From: GCA-2688775 sp964524225 | GTDB lineage: Archaea; Nanobdellota; Nanobdellia; Woesearchaeales; GW2011-AR4 | Length of the DNA stretch: 21,522 bases | Assembly: GCA_964524225.1 (NCBI GenBank) | Contig: CAZGEW010000014.1 | Span: 1 to 21,522, forward strand | Direction of reading: 5' to 3' | Part shown: positions 15,543 through 20,644 of the stretch, one piece after another | Layout of the letters: every line of letters starts with the position of its first letter | How positions within the stretch are numbered: position 1 is the first letter of the stretch | Translations under genes and position numbers: made by a program | The notes under the pieces: model-generated | Told to the model about the DNA's origin: nothing | Databases searched by the model: none | The model's input: only the letters and a program-made list of their open reading frames with translations

Positions 15543-15606
15543 ATTAAAAACAATAAAATGCAACTGATACTAGACATTTCAATCACTTTAAATATATTTT
15601 ATTAAA

Positions 15607-15819
15607 ATGGTTGAAAAAATAAAACCGGAAATACCACTTGAGGATAGAACATTACTTGATAGTCTGATGAAAAGAATAATTGAAAATGATGATAAAGAAG
15701 CATTAGACGAATTAACAGGTATATTGGCCAGATATTTTAAAAAAGGCTATGATACTACAACATATGTCATATCTTTATTAAAATATGACGAAAGTAAAGG
15801 AAGATTTAAATTTTATTAA
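15607..15819 (+). CDS. Small acidic helical protein of unknown function
   Basis: 70 residues: MVEKIKPEIPLEDRTLLDSL, then helices with MKRIIENDDKEALDELTGIL and ARYFKKGYDTTTYVISLLKY. No signal peptide, cysteine or known motif. The composition and repeated amphipathic helices suggest a small all-alpha cytoplasmic protein. AT-rich TTTAAATATATTTTATT lies directly upstream (15587-15604), but it is too close to the ATG to be sure it is the promoter. It is the last gene of the small-gene patch and converges with RNase HII, 28 bases apart. Confidence 0.6.
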   Translation: MVEKIKPEIPLEDRTLLDSLMKRIIENDDKEALDELTGILARYFKKGYDTTTYVISLLKYDESKGRFKFY

Positions 15820-15847
15820 TAATCTATAAAATGATTAACAATATAAT

Positions 15848-16720
15848 TTAAGAACTTAATAATTTTATTACCATTTTTTTTACTTCTTCCTTTCCTTGCA
15901 CTAAAAGCTTACCATTCTTATAAAGTATTATGGTGCACGCTCCTTTCATTATTGCCAATTCGTGTAAAGATTTTGGCTTTTCAAAATGAAATCCAAAATC
16001 TTCGAGTTTTTTCAAATCTTCAATTGTATGACTTTTATGCTTTTTTTCTTCTTTTAAGAATTGCGTGAAATCTGCCAAGCTCTTTTGGAATTTCTGGTTA
16101 AGCAAATCCTTGTATGGAAACCAGCTTTTTCTGAATAATTCTTGATATTTTTCAAAATTATTTTTCAAGAAGTCAACTGTTTTAGGATCTGTCATATAGC
16201 CAGAGCCAAAATCAATTCCTATTTGTTTTTTTAGTTTTTCAATTTCGTTATCTCTAGTTACTTTAGCAAGAATCGAAGCTGCGCTAACTACTGGGTGATT
16301 TACATCAGCTTTATGCTCCAAAATTATTTCAATATTTTTATTTTTAACAAATCTCATTAAATACTTTTTATAATTCTTTATATTATTACTTGGTGCGTCT
16401 ATAATTGACTTATTCGGATTTAATTCGTTAAGAATCTCTGCTGATTTTCGAGCTTCTAACCTGTTTAAGTTTAAGCCGTCATGGTTATTGACTGCTTTGT
16501 CAATCTCTGTTGGTTGTATAATTACAATCTTGTATTTGAAAGAAACATCTTTTATTTTGTCAAATAGAAATTCTCTTTGCTTTCTTGTTAATAACTTAGA
16601 ATCCTTAACCTTTAGTCTAACTAACTCTTTTTCATCATCTTCTTTTATCAACAAACCGCACATTACTAGAGGGCCTATTACCGGACCACGACCCGCTTCA
16701 TCAACCCCACAGATTAACAT
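15848..16720 (-). CDS. rnhB: Ribonuclease HII with extra C-terminal domain
   Basis: 290 residues, against about 210-220 for a typical RNase HII. It cleaves RNA in RNA/DNA hybrids and removes misincorporated ribonucleotides. Catalytic features: CGVDEAGRGPVIGP (D7, E8 and the GRG motif that senses the DNA-RNA junction), SIIDAPSNN, and HKADVNHPVVSAASILAKVT with the last metal-binding Asp, then YMTDP. The final ~75 residues are additional: a charged helix, HELAIMKGACTIILYKNGKL and LVQGKEEVKKMVIKL. The Y-K-N-G-K-L-L-V-Q-G-K segment closely resembles half of the TBP-like substrate-binding domain of RNase HIII. AAGGTG lies six bases before the ATG. It is transcribed alone. Confidence 0.93.
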   Translation of the reverse strand: MLICGVDEAGRGPVIGPLVMCGLLIKEDDEKELVRLKVKDSKLLTRKQREFLFDKIKDVSFKYKIVIIQPTEIDKAVNNHDGLNLNRLEARKSAEILNELNPNKSIIDAPSNNIKNYKKYLMRFVKNKNIEIILEHKADVNHPVVSAASILAKVTRDNEIEKLKKQIGIDFGSGYMTDPKTVDFLKNNFEKYQELFRKSWFPYKDLLNQKFQKSLADFTQFLKEEKKHKSHTIEDLKKLEDFGFHFEKPKSLHELAIMKGACTIILYKNGKLLVQGKEEVKKMVIKLLSS

Positions 16721-16840
16721 TAAAACACCTTTTTATAAAATGAATTAGAGTTTAGTTATAAAAATGTTTGGGAAAAAAGCATTATAAATGTATTAATTGT
16801 TCTTTACTTATACGGTTCAGTAAAAGTAAAACCTAAAGGA

Positions 16841-16984
16841 ATGAATTTTGATTTTAATAATTGGTACAATTACTTAATGAAACTGAGGTTTTATGCAAGA
16901 AAATTCAATGTTTCCGCAAGAGATATAGAAAGAACATTGTTTTTTTATCATAAAAATAATCAAAAAGGAAATCTTTACAATTAA
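16841..16984 (+). CDS. Small protein WYNYLMKLRFYARKFNVSAR type, possibly truncated
   Basis: 47 residues from the ATG: helical MNFDFNNWYNYLMKLRFYAR, then KFNVSARDIERTLFFYHKNN and a tail ending GNLYN. The pattern W-Y-x-Y-L, N-V-S-A-R-D-I-E-R, L-F-F-Y-H is well ordered and looks like a conserved archaeal C-terminal segment; I cannot name it. The same frame is open upstream to 16739 with plausible residues (LYLYGSVKVKPKG before the Met), yet contains no ATG, GTG or TTG there, and the ATG lacks a well-spaced ribosome binding site. So this may be the end of a truncated gene. Confidence 0.5.
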   Translation: MNFDFNNWYNYLMKLRFYARKFNVSARDIERTLFFYHKNNQKGNLYN

Positions 16985-17019
16985 TAAATAATATAATTTT
17001 GAAACTATTAAGATAAAGA

Positions 17020-17046
17020 GAACTGAGAGAATTTAACCCTCAGTCC
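17020..17046 (-). terminator. Hairpin after the tRNA gene
   Basis: Reading the minus strand, GGACTGAG (17046-17039) pairs with CTCAGTTC (17027-17020), 8 bp including one G-U, across an 11-base loop, followed by T-rich TCTTTATCTT. It starts four bases after the tRNA 3' end. Archaeal termination depends mainly on T-runs, so the hairpin may instead aid 3' processing. Confidence 0.5.
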
Positions 17047-17079
17047 TCGTAGCGGGAGGAAGATTTGAACTTCCGACCT

Positions 17080-17101
17080 GGACCCTTAGCTTTTGGCTAA
17101 T
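17080..17101 (-). other. tRNA intron 4 (22 nt, position 43/44)
   Basis: Central helix ACCC/GGGT (4 bp, perfect), 5' bulge AT^A, 3' bulge CC^A, inner helix TTAGC/GCTAA with loop CAAAA. The outer helix is weak. A cut one base earlier in both bulges would give a G-C instead of A-U closing pair context; the intron length stays 22. Confidence 0.75.
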
Positions 17102-17107
17102 ATGGGT

Positions 17108-17126
17108 GTCTAAGGCTGACACGCCG
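17108..17126 (-). other. tRNA intron 3 (19 nt, canonical position 37/38)
   Basis: Central helix CTCA/TTAG (three pairs, one mismatch), 5' bulge TA^C, 3' bulge AC^A, inner helix GGC/GCC with a 6-base loop. It directly follows the CAT anticodon and the A at position 37. Confidence 0.82.
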
Positions 17127-17134
17127 TATGAGCC

Positions 17135-17163
17135 TTCCGCTCCCACCAGCAAACTGGTGAAAT
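17135..17163 (-). other. tRNA intron 2 (29 nt, position 29/30, anticodon stem)
   Basis: Central helix CCGA/GCGG (three pairs, one A-G mismatch), 5' bulge TG^A, 3' bulge AA^G, inner helix TTTCACCAG/CTGGTGGGA (9 bp with two G-U) and loop TTTG. Removal joins ATG to GG to make the 5' anticodon strand. Confidence 0.82.
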
Positions 17164-17181
17164 CATCGGGCACTCCTGTCT

Positions 17182-17210
17182 CTTAGGTCTGCAGTCTTAA
17201 AACTGCAAAA
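17182..17210 (-). other. tRNA intron 1 (29 nt, position 13/14, D arm)
   Basis: Exon bases TAGG pair with intron CCTA (4 bp, perfect). The 5' bulge is GC^T and the 3' bulge AG^A. The inner helix is TTTGCAGT/ACTGCAGA (8 bp, one G-U) with a 6-base loop. Removal restores a D loop with G18-G19. Confidence 0.82.
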
Positions 17211-17247
17211 GCCCTATCCCGCTATTGTTGTTGAGAATTAAACTTTG

Positions 17248-17255
17248 TTTATAAA
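17248..17255 (-). promoter_or_regulatory. TATA box of the initiator tRNA gene
   Basis: TTTATAAA, centred about 28 bases upstream of the first tRNA base (17223). At normal archaeal spacing transcription would start at or within a few bases of the mature 5' end, leaving little or no leader. Confidence 0.6.
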
Positions 17256-17269
17256 CATTACTGAGCAAA

Positions 17270-17647
17270 TTATCTTTTTTCAATAATCTGAACATTCCCT
17301 TTTAATTCAATAAATGTTACTTGATCACCTTCATTTAAATCATTGAACAATTCAGTAGAAGCATTTGCATCAAGAGTTTCATAACTTACCATATCCATTA
17401 ATTGAAATTTATTATTTGCTTTTGAAATAATTTGTCCAAGCTTTCTTACAATATCAACAATTTCAACCTTATCTGTATGGTGAAAATTGACACTTCTCTC
17501 TGATTTTTCGTTTAATCCCTGAATAAAAAATTTTAATTTGCTATGAGAGTGAGTTCCAACAACAATAACTTCTTTTCTTAGAACTCTGACTGGCTCGCCG
17601 TTGTAGATGAAGCAAGTTCCTCGTTCGAGTTCTTGAGCTGTTGGCAT
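17270..17647 (-). CDS. Translation factor aIF5A without the hypusine lysine
   Basis: 125 residues, the usual length. aIF5A binds the ribosomal E/P region and helps peptide bond formation at difficult sequences. The N-terminal SH3-like domain begins PTAQELERGTCFIYNGEPVR; the C-terminal OB domain includes KLGQIISKANNKFQLMDMVS and SYETLDA, both typical. The loop that normally reads TGKHGxAK, whose first Lys becomes hypusine, reads VGTHSHSK (residues 30-37) here, so Thr32 occupies the hypusine position; the second Lys (K37) is kept. The ATG is probably read from a leaderless or near-leaderless mRNA, as no strong ribosome binding site is present. It is the last of a minus-strand series with the zinc-ribbon and OB-fold genes, and the tRNA gene follows. 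Confidence 0.92.
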   Translation of the reverse strand: MPTAQELERGTCFIYNGEPVRVLRKEVIVVGTHSHSKLKFFIQGLNEKSERSVNFHHTDKVEIVDIVRKLGQIISKANNKFQLMDMVSYETLDANASTELFNDLNEGDQVTFIELKGNVQIIEKR

Positions 17648-17703
17648 TTCATGTACGAATTAAAATTTGTATTTTTCAGAATAATTAGTTTGTCATTTAC
17701 GTT

Positions 17704-17955
17704 TTAATTTTTTTCTTTTATGACTCTATGATATTCTTTATTAAAGCAATCGTCGCACATTCCATCATGCCAGTCTTTATTATGGGCTGAAATTTTCCTC
17801 TTGCATTTTTTGCAGTTATAATTCATTTCCTCGTCATGCTTCATATGAAAAGTTCTCATCTTTTCTTTAATATCTTTTGGACTCATTGTTTCAGCAAAAT
17901 AGCCTTCTTCCCAAAAATCATCTTCCATACTATCTTTACCTTTTTCCTTACTCAT
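17704..17955 (-). CDS. Small zinc-ribbon protein
   Basis: 83 residues. Acidic N-terminal half (MEDDFWEEGYFAETMSPKDI), then a two-CxxC zinc ribbon: NCKKCKRKIS, 14 residues, GMCDDCFN. The His in MKHDEEMNYNC and WHDGMC lie close but are not needed. Such small ribbons often bind RNA, ribosomal or transcription complexes; no specific family is recognised. It starts one base after the stop of the OB-fold gene, so the two are surely co-transcribed, and aIF5A follows 56 bases later. Context suggests a role in translation or RNA metabolism, which is inference only. Confidence 0.72.
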   Translation of the reverse strand: MSKEKGKDSMEDDFWEEGYFAETMSPKDIKEKMRTFHMKHDEEMNYNCKKCKRKISAHNKDWHDGMCDDCFNKEYHRVIKEKN

Positions 17956-17956
17956 C

Positions 17957-18298
17957 TTAACCCATAAGCCTTATTTGTTTTTCATTAAAACTATTTTTAC
18001 TTAACCTTTCAATTCTATCACAAAAAATTATGCCTCCAATTTGCTTATCACCTATTACCTTTATTATATCGCCTTCATTAATACATTTAGCCAGCTCAAA
18101 TTCATCTTTCTTATGCTCTGGAACAACAATATCATATTCAGACTTTCTTGTTTTTATCGTGAGTATAAAACTTCCTTTCTTACTTATTCTTTTTTTAATG
18201 ACTATTCCAGCTATTTTGAGTTTTTTCTTCCATTTTTCTCTTAAAACCTCTTTTTCCAGCAATCTTAAGAGCCTGTCGTCAAAGTTTTGGTTAAGCAT
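17957..18298 (-). CDS. OB-fold nucleic-acid-binding-like protein
   Basis: 113 residues. A basic N-terminal helix (DRLLRLLEKEVLREKWKKKL) leads into a five-strand pattern that looks like an OB fold: KIAGIVIKKRISKKGSFILT, IKTRKSEYDIVVPEH, NEGDIIKVIGDKQIGGIIFC, DRIERL. The turn E-G-D-x-I-x-V-x-G is common in OB domains such as those of RPA and tRNA-binding proteins. It sits between an unrecognised gene (14 bases upstream) and the zinc-ribbon gene, all in one direction. A small RNA- or DNA-binding role is likely; the partner is unknown. The fold call rests on strand pattern alone. Confidence 0.68.
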   Translation of the reverse strand: MLNQNFDDRLLRLLEKEVLREKWKKKLKIAGIVIKKRISKKGSFILTIKTRKSEYDIVVPEHKKDEFELAKCINEGDIIKVIGDKQIGGIIFCDRIERLSKNSFNEKQIRLMG

Positions 18299-18312
18299 TT
18301 TTTAACTGTTTA

Positions 18313-19272
18313 TTATATTATTTTTTCAAGTTCTTCTTTTATATCTTTAGGGATTAACGCAACCTTAAACATTCTGCCAGAATATGGCATTTTTCCAACT
18401 GTTAGCAGTCCATATAACCGCAGAATCCCGATGCTAGATGCGGGTTGCTCGTTATTCCACCAATAAGGTAGTTCATCATCAAATTCTTTAAGCTCGCCAT
18501 AGCGGATATATCCACCATTTTTTAATATTAATTTAAGTGCATCCTTGGATTTATCAGGCAATTCTGCAAGTATTGAAGATAAGTTTATATTTAAATGCTC
18601 TGCAATATATTTTACCTTCTCTTCTTTTCTTCCTTTTGTGGAGATGGAAAGAGCATTACACATTCCATCAACCCATTGAAAGGGATATTTATTAATAACT
18701 GCAGTAAGCTTGGAATTTGGTGAAAGGAGTATATTTTNNNNNNNNNNAATGCCTTTCTTATTGTAAACCTCCATGAATATGTCAGGATCAAGAATCATAG
18801 GTGAATTATATATTACCATTGCGCCTGCAAACATATATATCTCGCCGAAAGGGAATATTCTTCCTCGAATTAGCGTATTTGCCTGTATTGAGGGGTTATT
18901 AAGAAGCAATTTTATGTTATAGAGTTTGGATGTTTTTCTATCTTTTATTTTAAGGTTAGTTTTGTTTTTGGAGAGCACTATAAATTCTGATGCAACAATA
19001 TTTTTCATATCCAGCATTTTTTGTTTTATTTGCCCATCAAGCTCTGGATTGTCCTCAATATATTCTTCAACAACTCTTTTGCCTGTTCCGGGAAGTGTTT
19101 TCTCCAGAATCAACCAATCAACAAAATTTTTTACATGAGTTCTCTCATCAAGCCCCTCAATATCATAAGGAAACTCCTCAAAAAACTTATCATAAAACTC
19201 TTCCATTTCACTGCCATACTTTTTAGCAGCATAATTAAACAATTCGGTTAAAATATTTTCTTCATTTATCAT
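18313..19272 (-). CDS. Unrecognised 319-residue protein with winged-helix-like C-terminus (10-N gap inside)
   Basis: Acidic helical N-terminus (ELFNYAAKKYGSEMEEFYDK, FVDWLILEKTLPGTGKRVVE), a middle beta part (FIVLSKNKTNLKIKDRKTSK, ANTLIRGRIFPFGEIYMFAG), and a C-terminal ~110 residues with DKSKDALKLILKNGGYIRYG and SSIGILRLYGLLTVGKMPYS, which look like two helices and a wing of a DNA-binding-type fold. The layout (acidic helices, an RG-R-hybrid beta module, then winged helices) is reminiscent of uncharacterised nucleic-acid proteins; I cannot name it. Ten N at 18738-18747 remove about four codons, but the frame agrees on both sides. The ATG overlaps the TGA of the upstream small gene (ATGA), indicating coupled translation. 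Confidence 0.7.
   Translation of the reverse strand: MINEENILTELFNYAAKKYGSEMEEFYDKFFEEFPYDIEGLDERTHVKNFVDWLILEKTLPGTGKRVVEEYIEDNPELDGQIKQKMLDMKNIVASEFIVLSKNKTNLKIKDRKTSKLYNIKLLLNNPSIQANTLIRGRIFPFGEIYMFAGAMVIYNSPMILDPDIFMEVYNKKGIXXXXNILLSPNSKLTAVINKYPFQWVDGMCNALSISTKGRKEEKVKYIAEHLNINLSSILAELPDKSKDALKLILKNGGYIRYGELKEFDDELPYWWNNEQPASSIGILRLYGLLTVGKMPYSGRMFKVALIPKDIKEELEKII
18738..18747. other. Assembly gap of 10 N inside a gene
   Basis: Ten unknown bases. The reading frame is the same before and after, so the true gap length is probably 10 or differs from it by a multiple of three. Confidence 0.95.
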
Positions 19273-19497
19273 TTGTTAACCTCGACACGAACTCTTATCT
19301 TTCTTGGCATTTCAGTTTGTTTAAATATATTTTGTTGTTTCATTTTTATTTGATATTTCTCTTCTTTTTTTATTTCTATTTGTTTTTTCAAATGCTGATT
19401 CAATGTTTCTTGCCTCTATCACTTCTGCTTCTTTTATTACATTTTGGTTATTCCAAAAACAATATAACACGCCATACTTCAACTTGTTTCCCTTCAT
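19269..19497 (-). pseudogene. Small gene split by a frameshift in an A6 run
   Basis: From the ATG at 19497 the frame reads MKGNKLKYGVLYCFWNNQNV, IKEAEVIEARNIESAFEK and would stop at 19321. Skipping one A in the A6 run (19383-19388, minus strand) moves into a frame that reads QIEIKKEEKYQIKMKQQNIF, KQTEMPRKIRVRVEVNK and stops at a TGA overlapping the next ATG (ATGA). The joined protein has about 75 residues; the ending and the overlap make the join more natural than either frame alone. TATATATAAATA (19515-19526) lies about 25 bases before the ATG, fitting a leaderless mRNA. Either the sequence has one A too many, the gene is damaged, or the ribosome shifts. A TTG at 19403 could alternatively start a 44-residue protein in the second frame. 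Function unknown. Confidence 0.55.
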
Positions 19498-19514
19498 TTA
19501 GAAGCAAACAAGAA

Positions 19515-19561
19515 TATTTATATATACTTTATGTAGATTTCTATTTATTTATCTACATAAA
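19515..19561. promoter_or_regulatory. Divergent promoter with an 11-bp palindrome before the R-M genes
   Basis: TTTATGTAGAT (19528-19538) is perfectly mirrored by ATCTACATAAA (19551-19561) around 12 bases. It adjoins the TATA-like block TATTTATATATA (19515-19526) and ends 17 bases before the nuclease ATG at 19579. Its placement fits an operator controlling the nuclease gene; no dedicated controller protein gene is seen in the window. Confidence 0.6.
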
Positions 19562-19578
19562 TAAAGAGTTTGTTTAAG

Positions 19579-20556
19579 ATGAAAAATAAACCAAATTATT
19601 ATTTTATTGCGGTTTCAACTAGAGAAAATTTAGAATTATGCATTAAGTACGGTTTGGCAGGTTTCACCAATAGCAAAAATGGTGCATGGGCTTTTGTAGA
19701 TATTCGAGAAGGAGATTTTATTAGCTTCCTATATGGTGCTAGAGCCTATAATCTATATAAGGTAGAGAAAAAGTCCGCAATTGAAAATGCTGAAAATTTG
19801 CCACCTTGGACAAATATAACTTTTAAAGTCTCTGGAAAAACTTATTATTTTCCTTTTAGGCTCGAATTAAACCTTATCCGAGAATTTAATGAACCTATCG
19901 TAAGGTTGGAATTTGCATATATTGCCGAGAATCTTTTATTACGAGGAGGGTACGCAAAAACCCATTTCCAAGCTGACCAAACAACATTACAAAATGTTTC
20001 ATCAATGGGAAAAAAGTTTGAAGGAAATGTAGAAAGAATAAAGTATACCCATATCACACAATTTAATCCGAATTTGACATTTGATAAAAACCAAGTGAAA
20101 ATACCTTATATTTATAAATTAGAAGAATTATTTTTACAATCAATAATTAAACACAAATTATATAATCAATCAAATTTGATTAAATTTCTTAAAGATACAA
20201 ACTTTGATGAAGTGCTAAATCTGAATCTTGAAGTGCTTAGTGAGAAAGCTTTAATGCAAGGTCTCGTAGATATATTACTAAAAGAGTCTGTACCAATTGG
20301 TACTTCAAAACAAATCATTATAGAAATAAAAACCAATAAGGCATCATTAAAAGATGTAAAACAAGTAGAAAATTATGTCAAAGAGTTAGGTAATGAATGT
20401 CTTGGGGGCGTCCTTATAGCAAAAGATTTTCAAAAAAAACTATTTCCAAATAATTCCAATATTAAATTAATAAAATACAGCTTTGAAAATGTTGATAAGG
20501 GAATTTATGCTTTTGAAGATTTGGTTGGGAGTTTAAATTTATTGGTTATAACTTAA
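19579..20556 (+). CDS. EVE-like domain fused to PD-(D/E)XK nuclease (restriction endonuclease candidate)
   Basis: 325 residues from the ATG (a TTG at 19570 is less likely). Residues ~5-110 resemble an EVE/PUA-like domain, which binds modified bases in DNA or RNA: YYFIAVSTRENLELCIKYGL, KNGAWAFVDIREGDFISFLY, then YNLYKVEKKSAI, PPWTNITF and YYFPFRLEL. The C-terminal half carries a PD-(D/E)XK core: GLVDILLKE (D231), a hairpin, IIIEIKTNKASLKDVKQVEN (E249, K251, Q262) and GGVLIAKDF. A helical region separates the two. The DNA methyltransferase gene follows in the same direction after 88 bases, so this is most simply the nuclease of a type II system, with the EVE domain reading the target or its modification state. 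Upstream control is suggested by the palindrome at 19528-19561. Confidence 0.82.
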   Translation: MKNKPNYYFIAVSTRENLELCIKYGLAGFTNSKNGAWAFVDIREGDFISFLYGARAYNLYKVEKKSAIENAENLPPWTNITFKVSGKTYYFPFRLELNLIREFNEPIVRLEFAYIAENLLLRGGYAKTHFQADQTTLQNVSSMGKKFEGNVERIKYTHITQFNPNLTFDKNQVKIPYIYKLEELFLQSIIKHKLYNQSNLIKFLKDTNFDEVLNLNLEVLSEKALMQGLVDILLKESVPIGTSKQIIIEIKTNKASLKDVKQVENYVKELGNECLGGVLIAKDFQKKLFPNNSNIKLIKYSFENVDKGIYAFEDLVGSLNLLVIT

Positions 20557-20644
20557 TCTTATTTTTGTTTCTGAATCTTGTAACTCGTTACCAGATTCCG
20601 TAACTTAATATTAAATATCACCTATCTTAGTCCTACAAGATCCA
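20557..20644 (+). promoter_or_regulatory. Nuclease-methyltransferase spacer with probable own promoter
   Basis: GTAAC-TC-GTTAC (20580-20591) is a short dyad and GTAAC recurs at 20600-20604. TTAATATTAAATA (20605-20617) is TATA-like and lies about 33 bases before the methyltransferase ATG. A separate promoter would let the methyltransferase be made without the nuclease. Confidence 0.4.

Larger units (their letters stand above)
17050..17223 (-). tRNA. Initiator tRNA-Met (CAT) interrupted by four bulge-helix-bulge introns
   Basis: The outer 5' AGCGGGA and 3' TCCCGCT-A form a perfect acceptor with the A1-U72 pair of archaeal initiators; the T arm is GGAAG-TTCAAAT-CTTCC and the variable loop AGGTC. 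Between them the gene is 99 nt too long. Removing 17182-17210, 17135-17163, 17108-17126 and 17080-17101 gives: TA, D stem GGGC/GCCC with loop AGACAGGAGT, G26, anticodon stem ATGGG/CCCAT with loop CTCATAA, and a total of 75 nt. The three G-C pairs next to the loop are the initiator hallmark. All four junctions lie in bulge-helix-bulge folds with 3-nt bulges cut between bases 2 and 3. The anticodon is at 17128-17130. CCA is not encoded. The initiator identity is strong; the exact splice points are inferred. Confidence 0.9.

Noticed and set aside
15558..15605. A 15-codon frame starting ATGCAACTG between the frameshifted gene and the 70-residue gene
   Set aside because: No ribosome binding site, no overlap with a neighbour and no protein-like pattern; likely chance.
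17050..17223. Reading the locus as a leucine tRNA, because TTTAAGA inside GCAG...CTGC resembles a UAA anticodon arm, or as two overlapping tRNAs
   Set aside because: The apparent anticodon arm has an 8-base loop and only one T arm exists. The A1-U72 acceptor, AGGTC variable loop and CTCATA loop fit initiator Met with four introns far better.
17050..17223. A model with stem GAAGG/CCTTC around CTCATA and differently placed introns
   Set aside because: It gives no bulge-helix-bulge at the anticodon junction and breaks the three G-C pairs of initiators; the chosen model satisfies both.
19317..19577. Plus-strand 86-codon frame rich in Phe and Leu
   Set aside because: It is the antisense of A-rich coding sequence of the minus-strand small gene and has no domain or signal logic.
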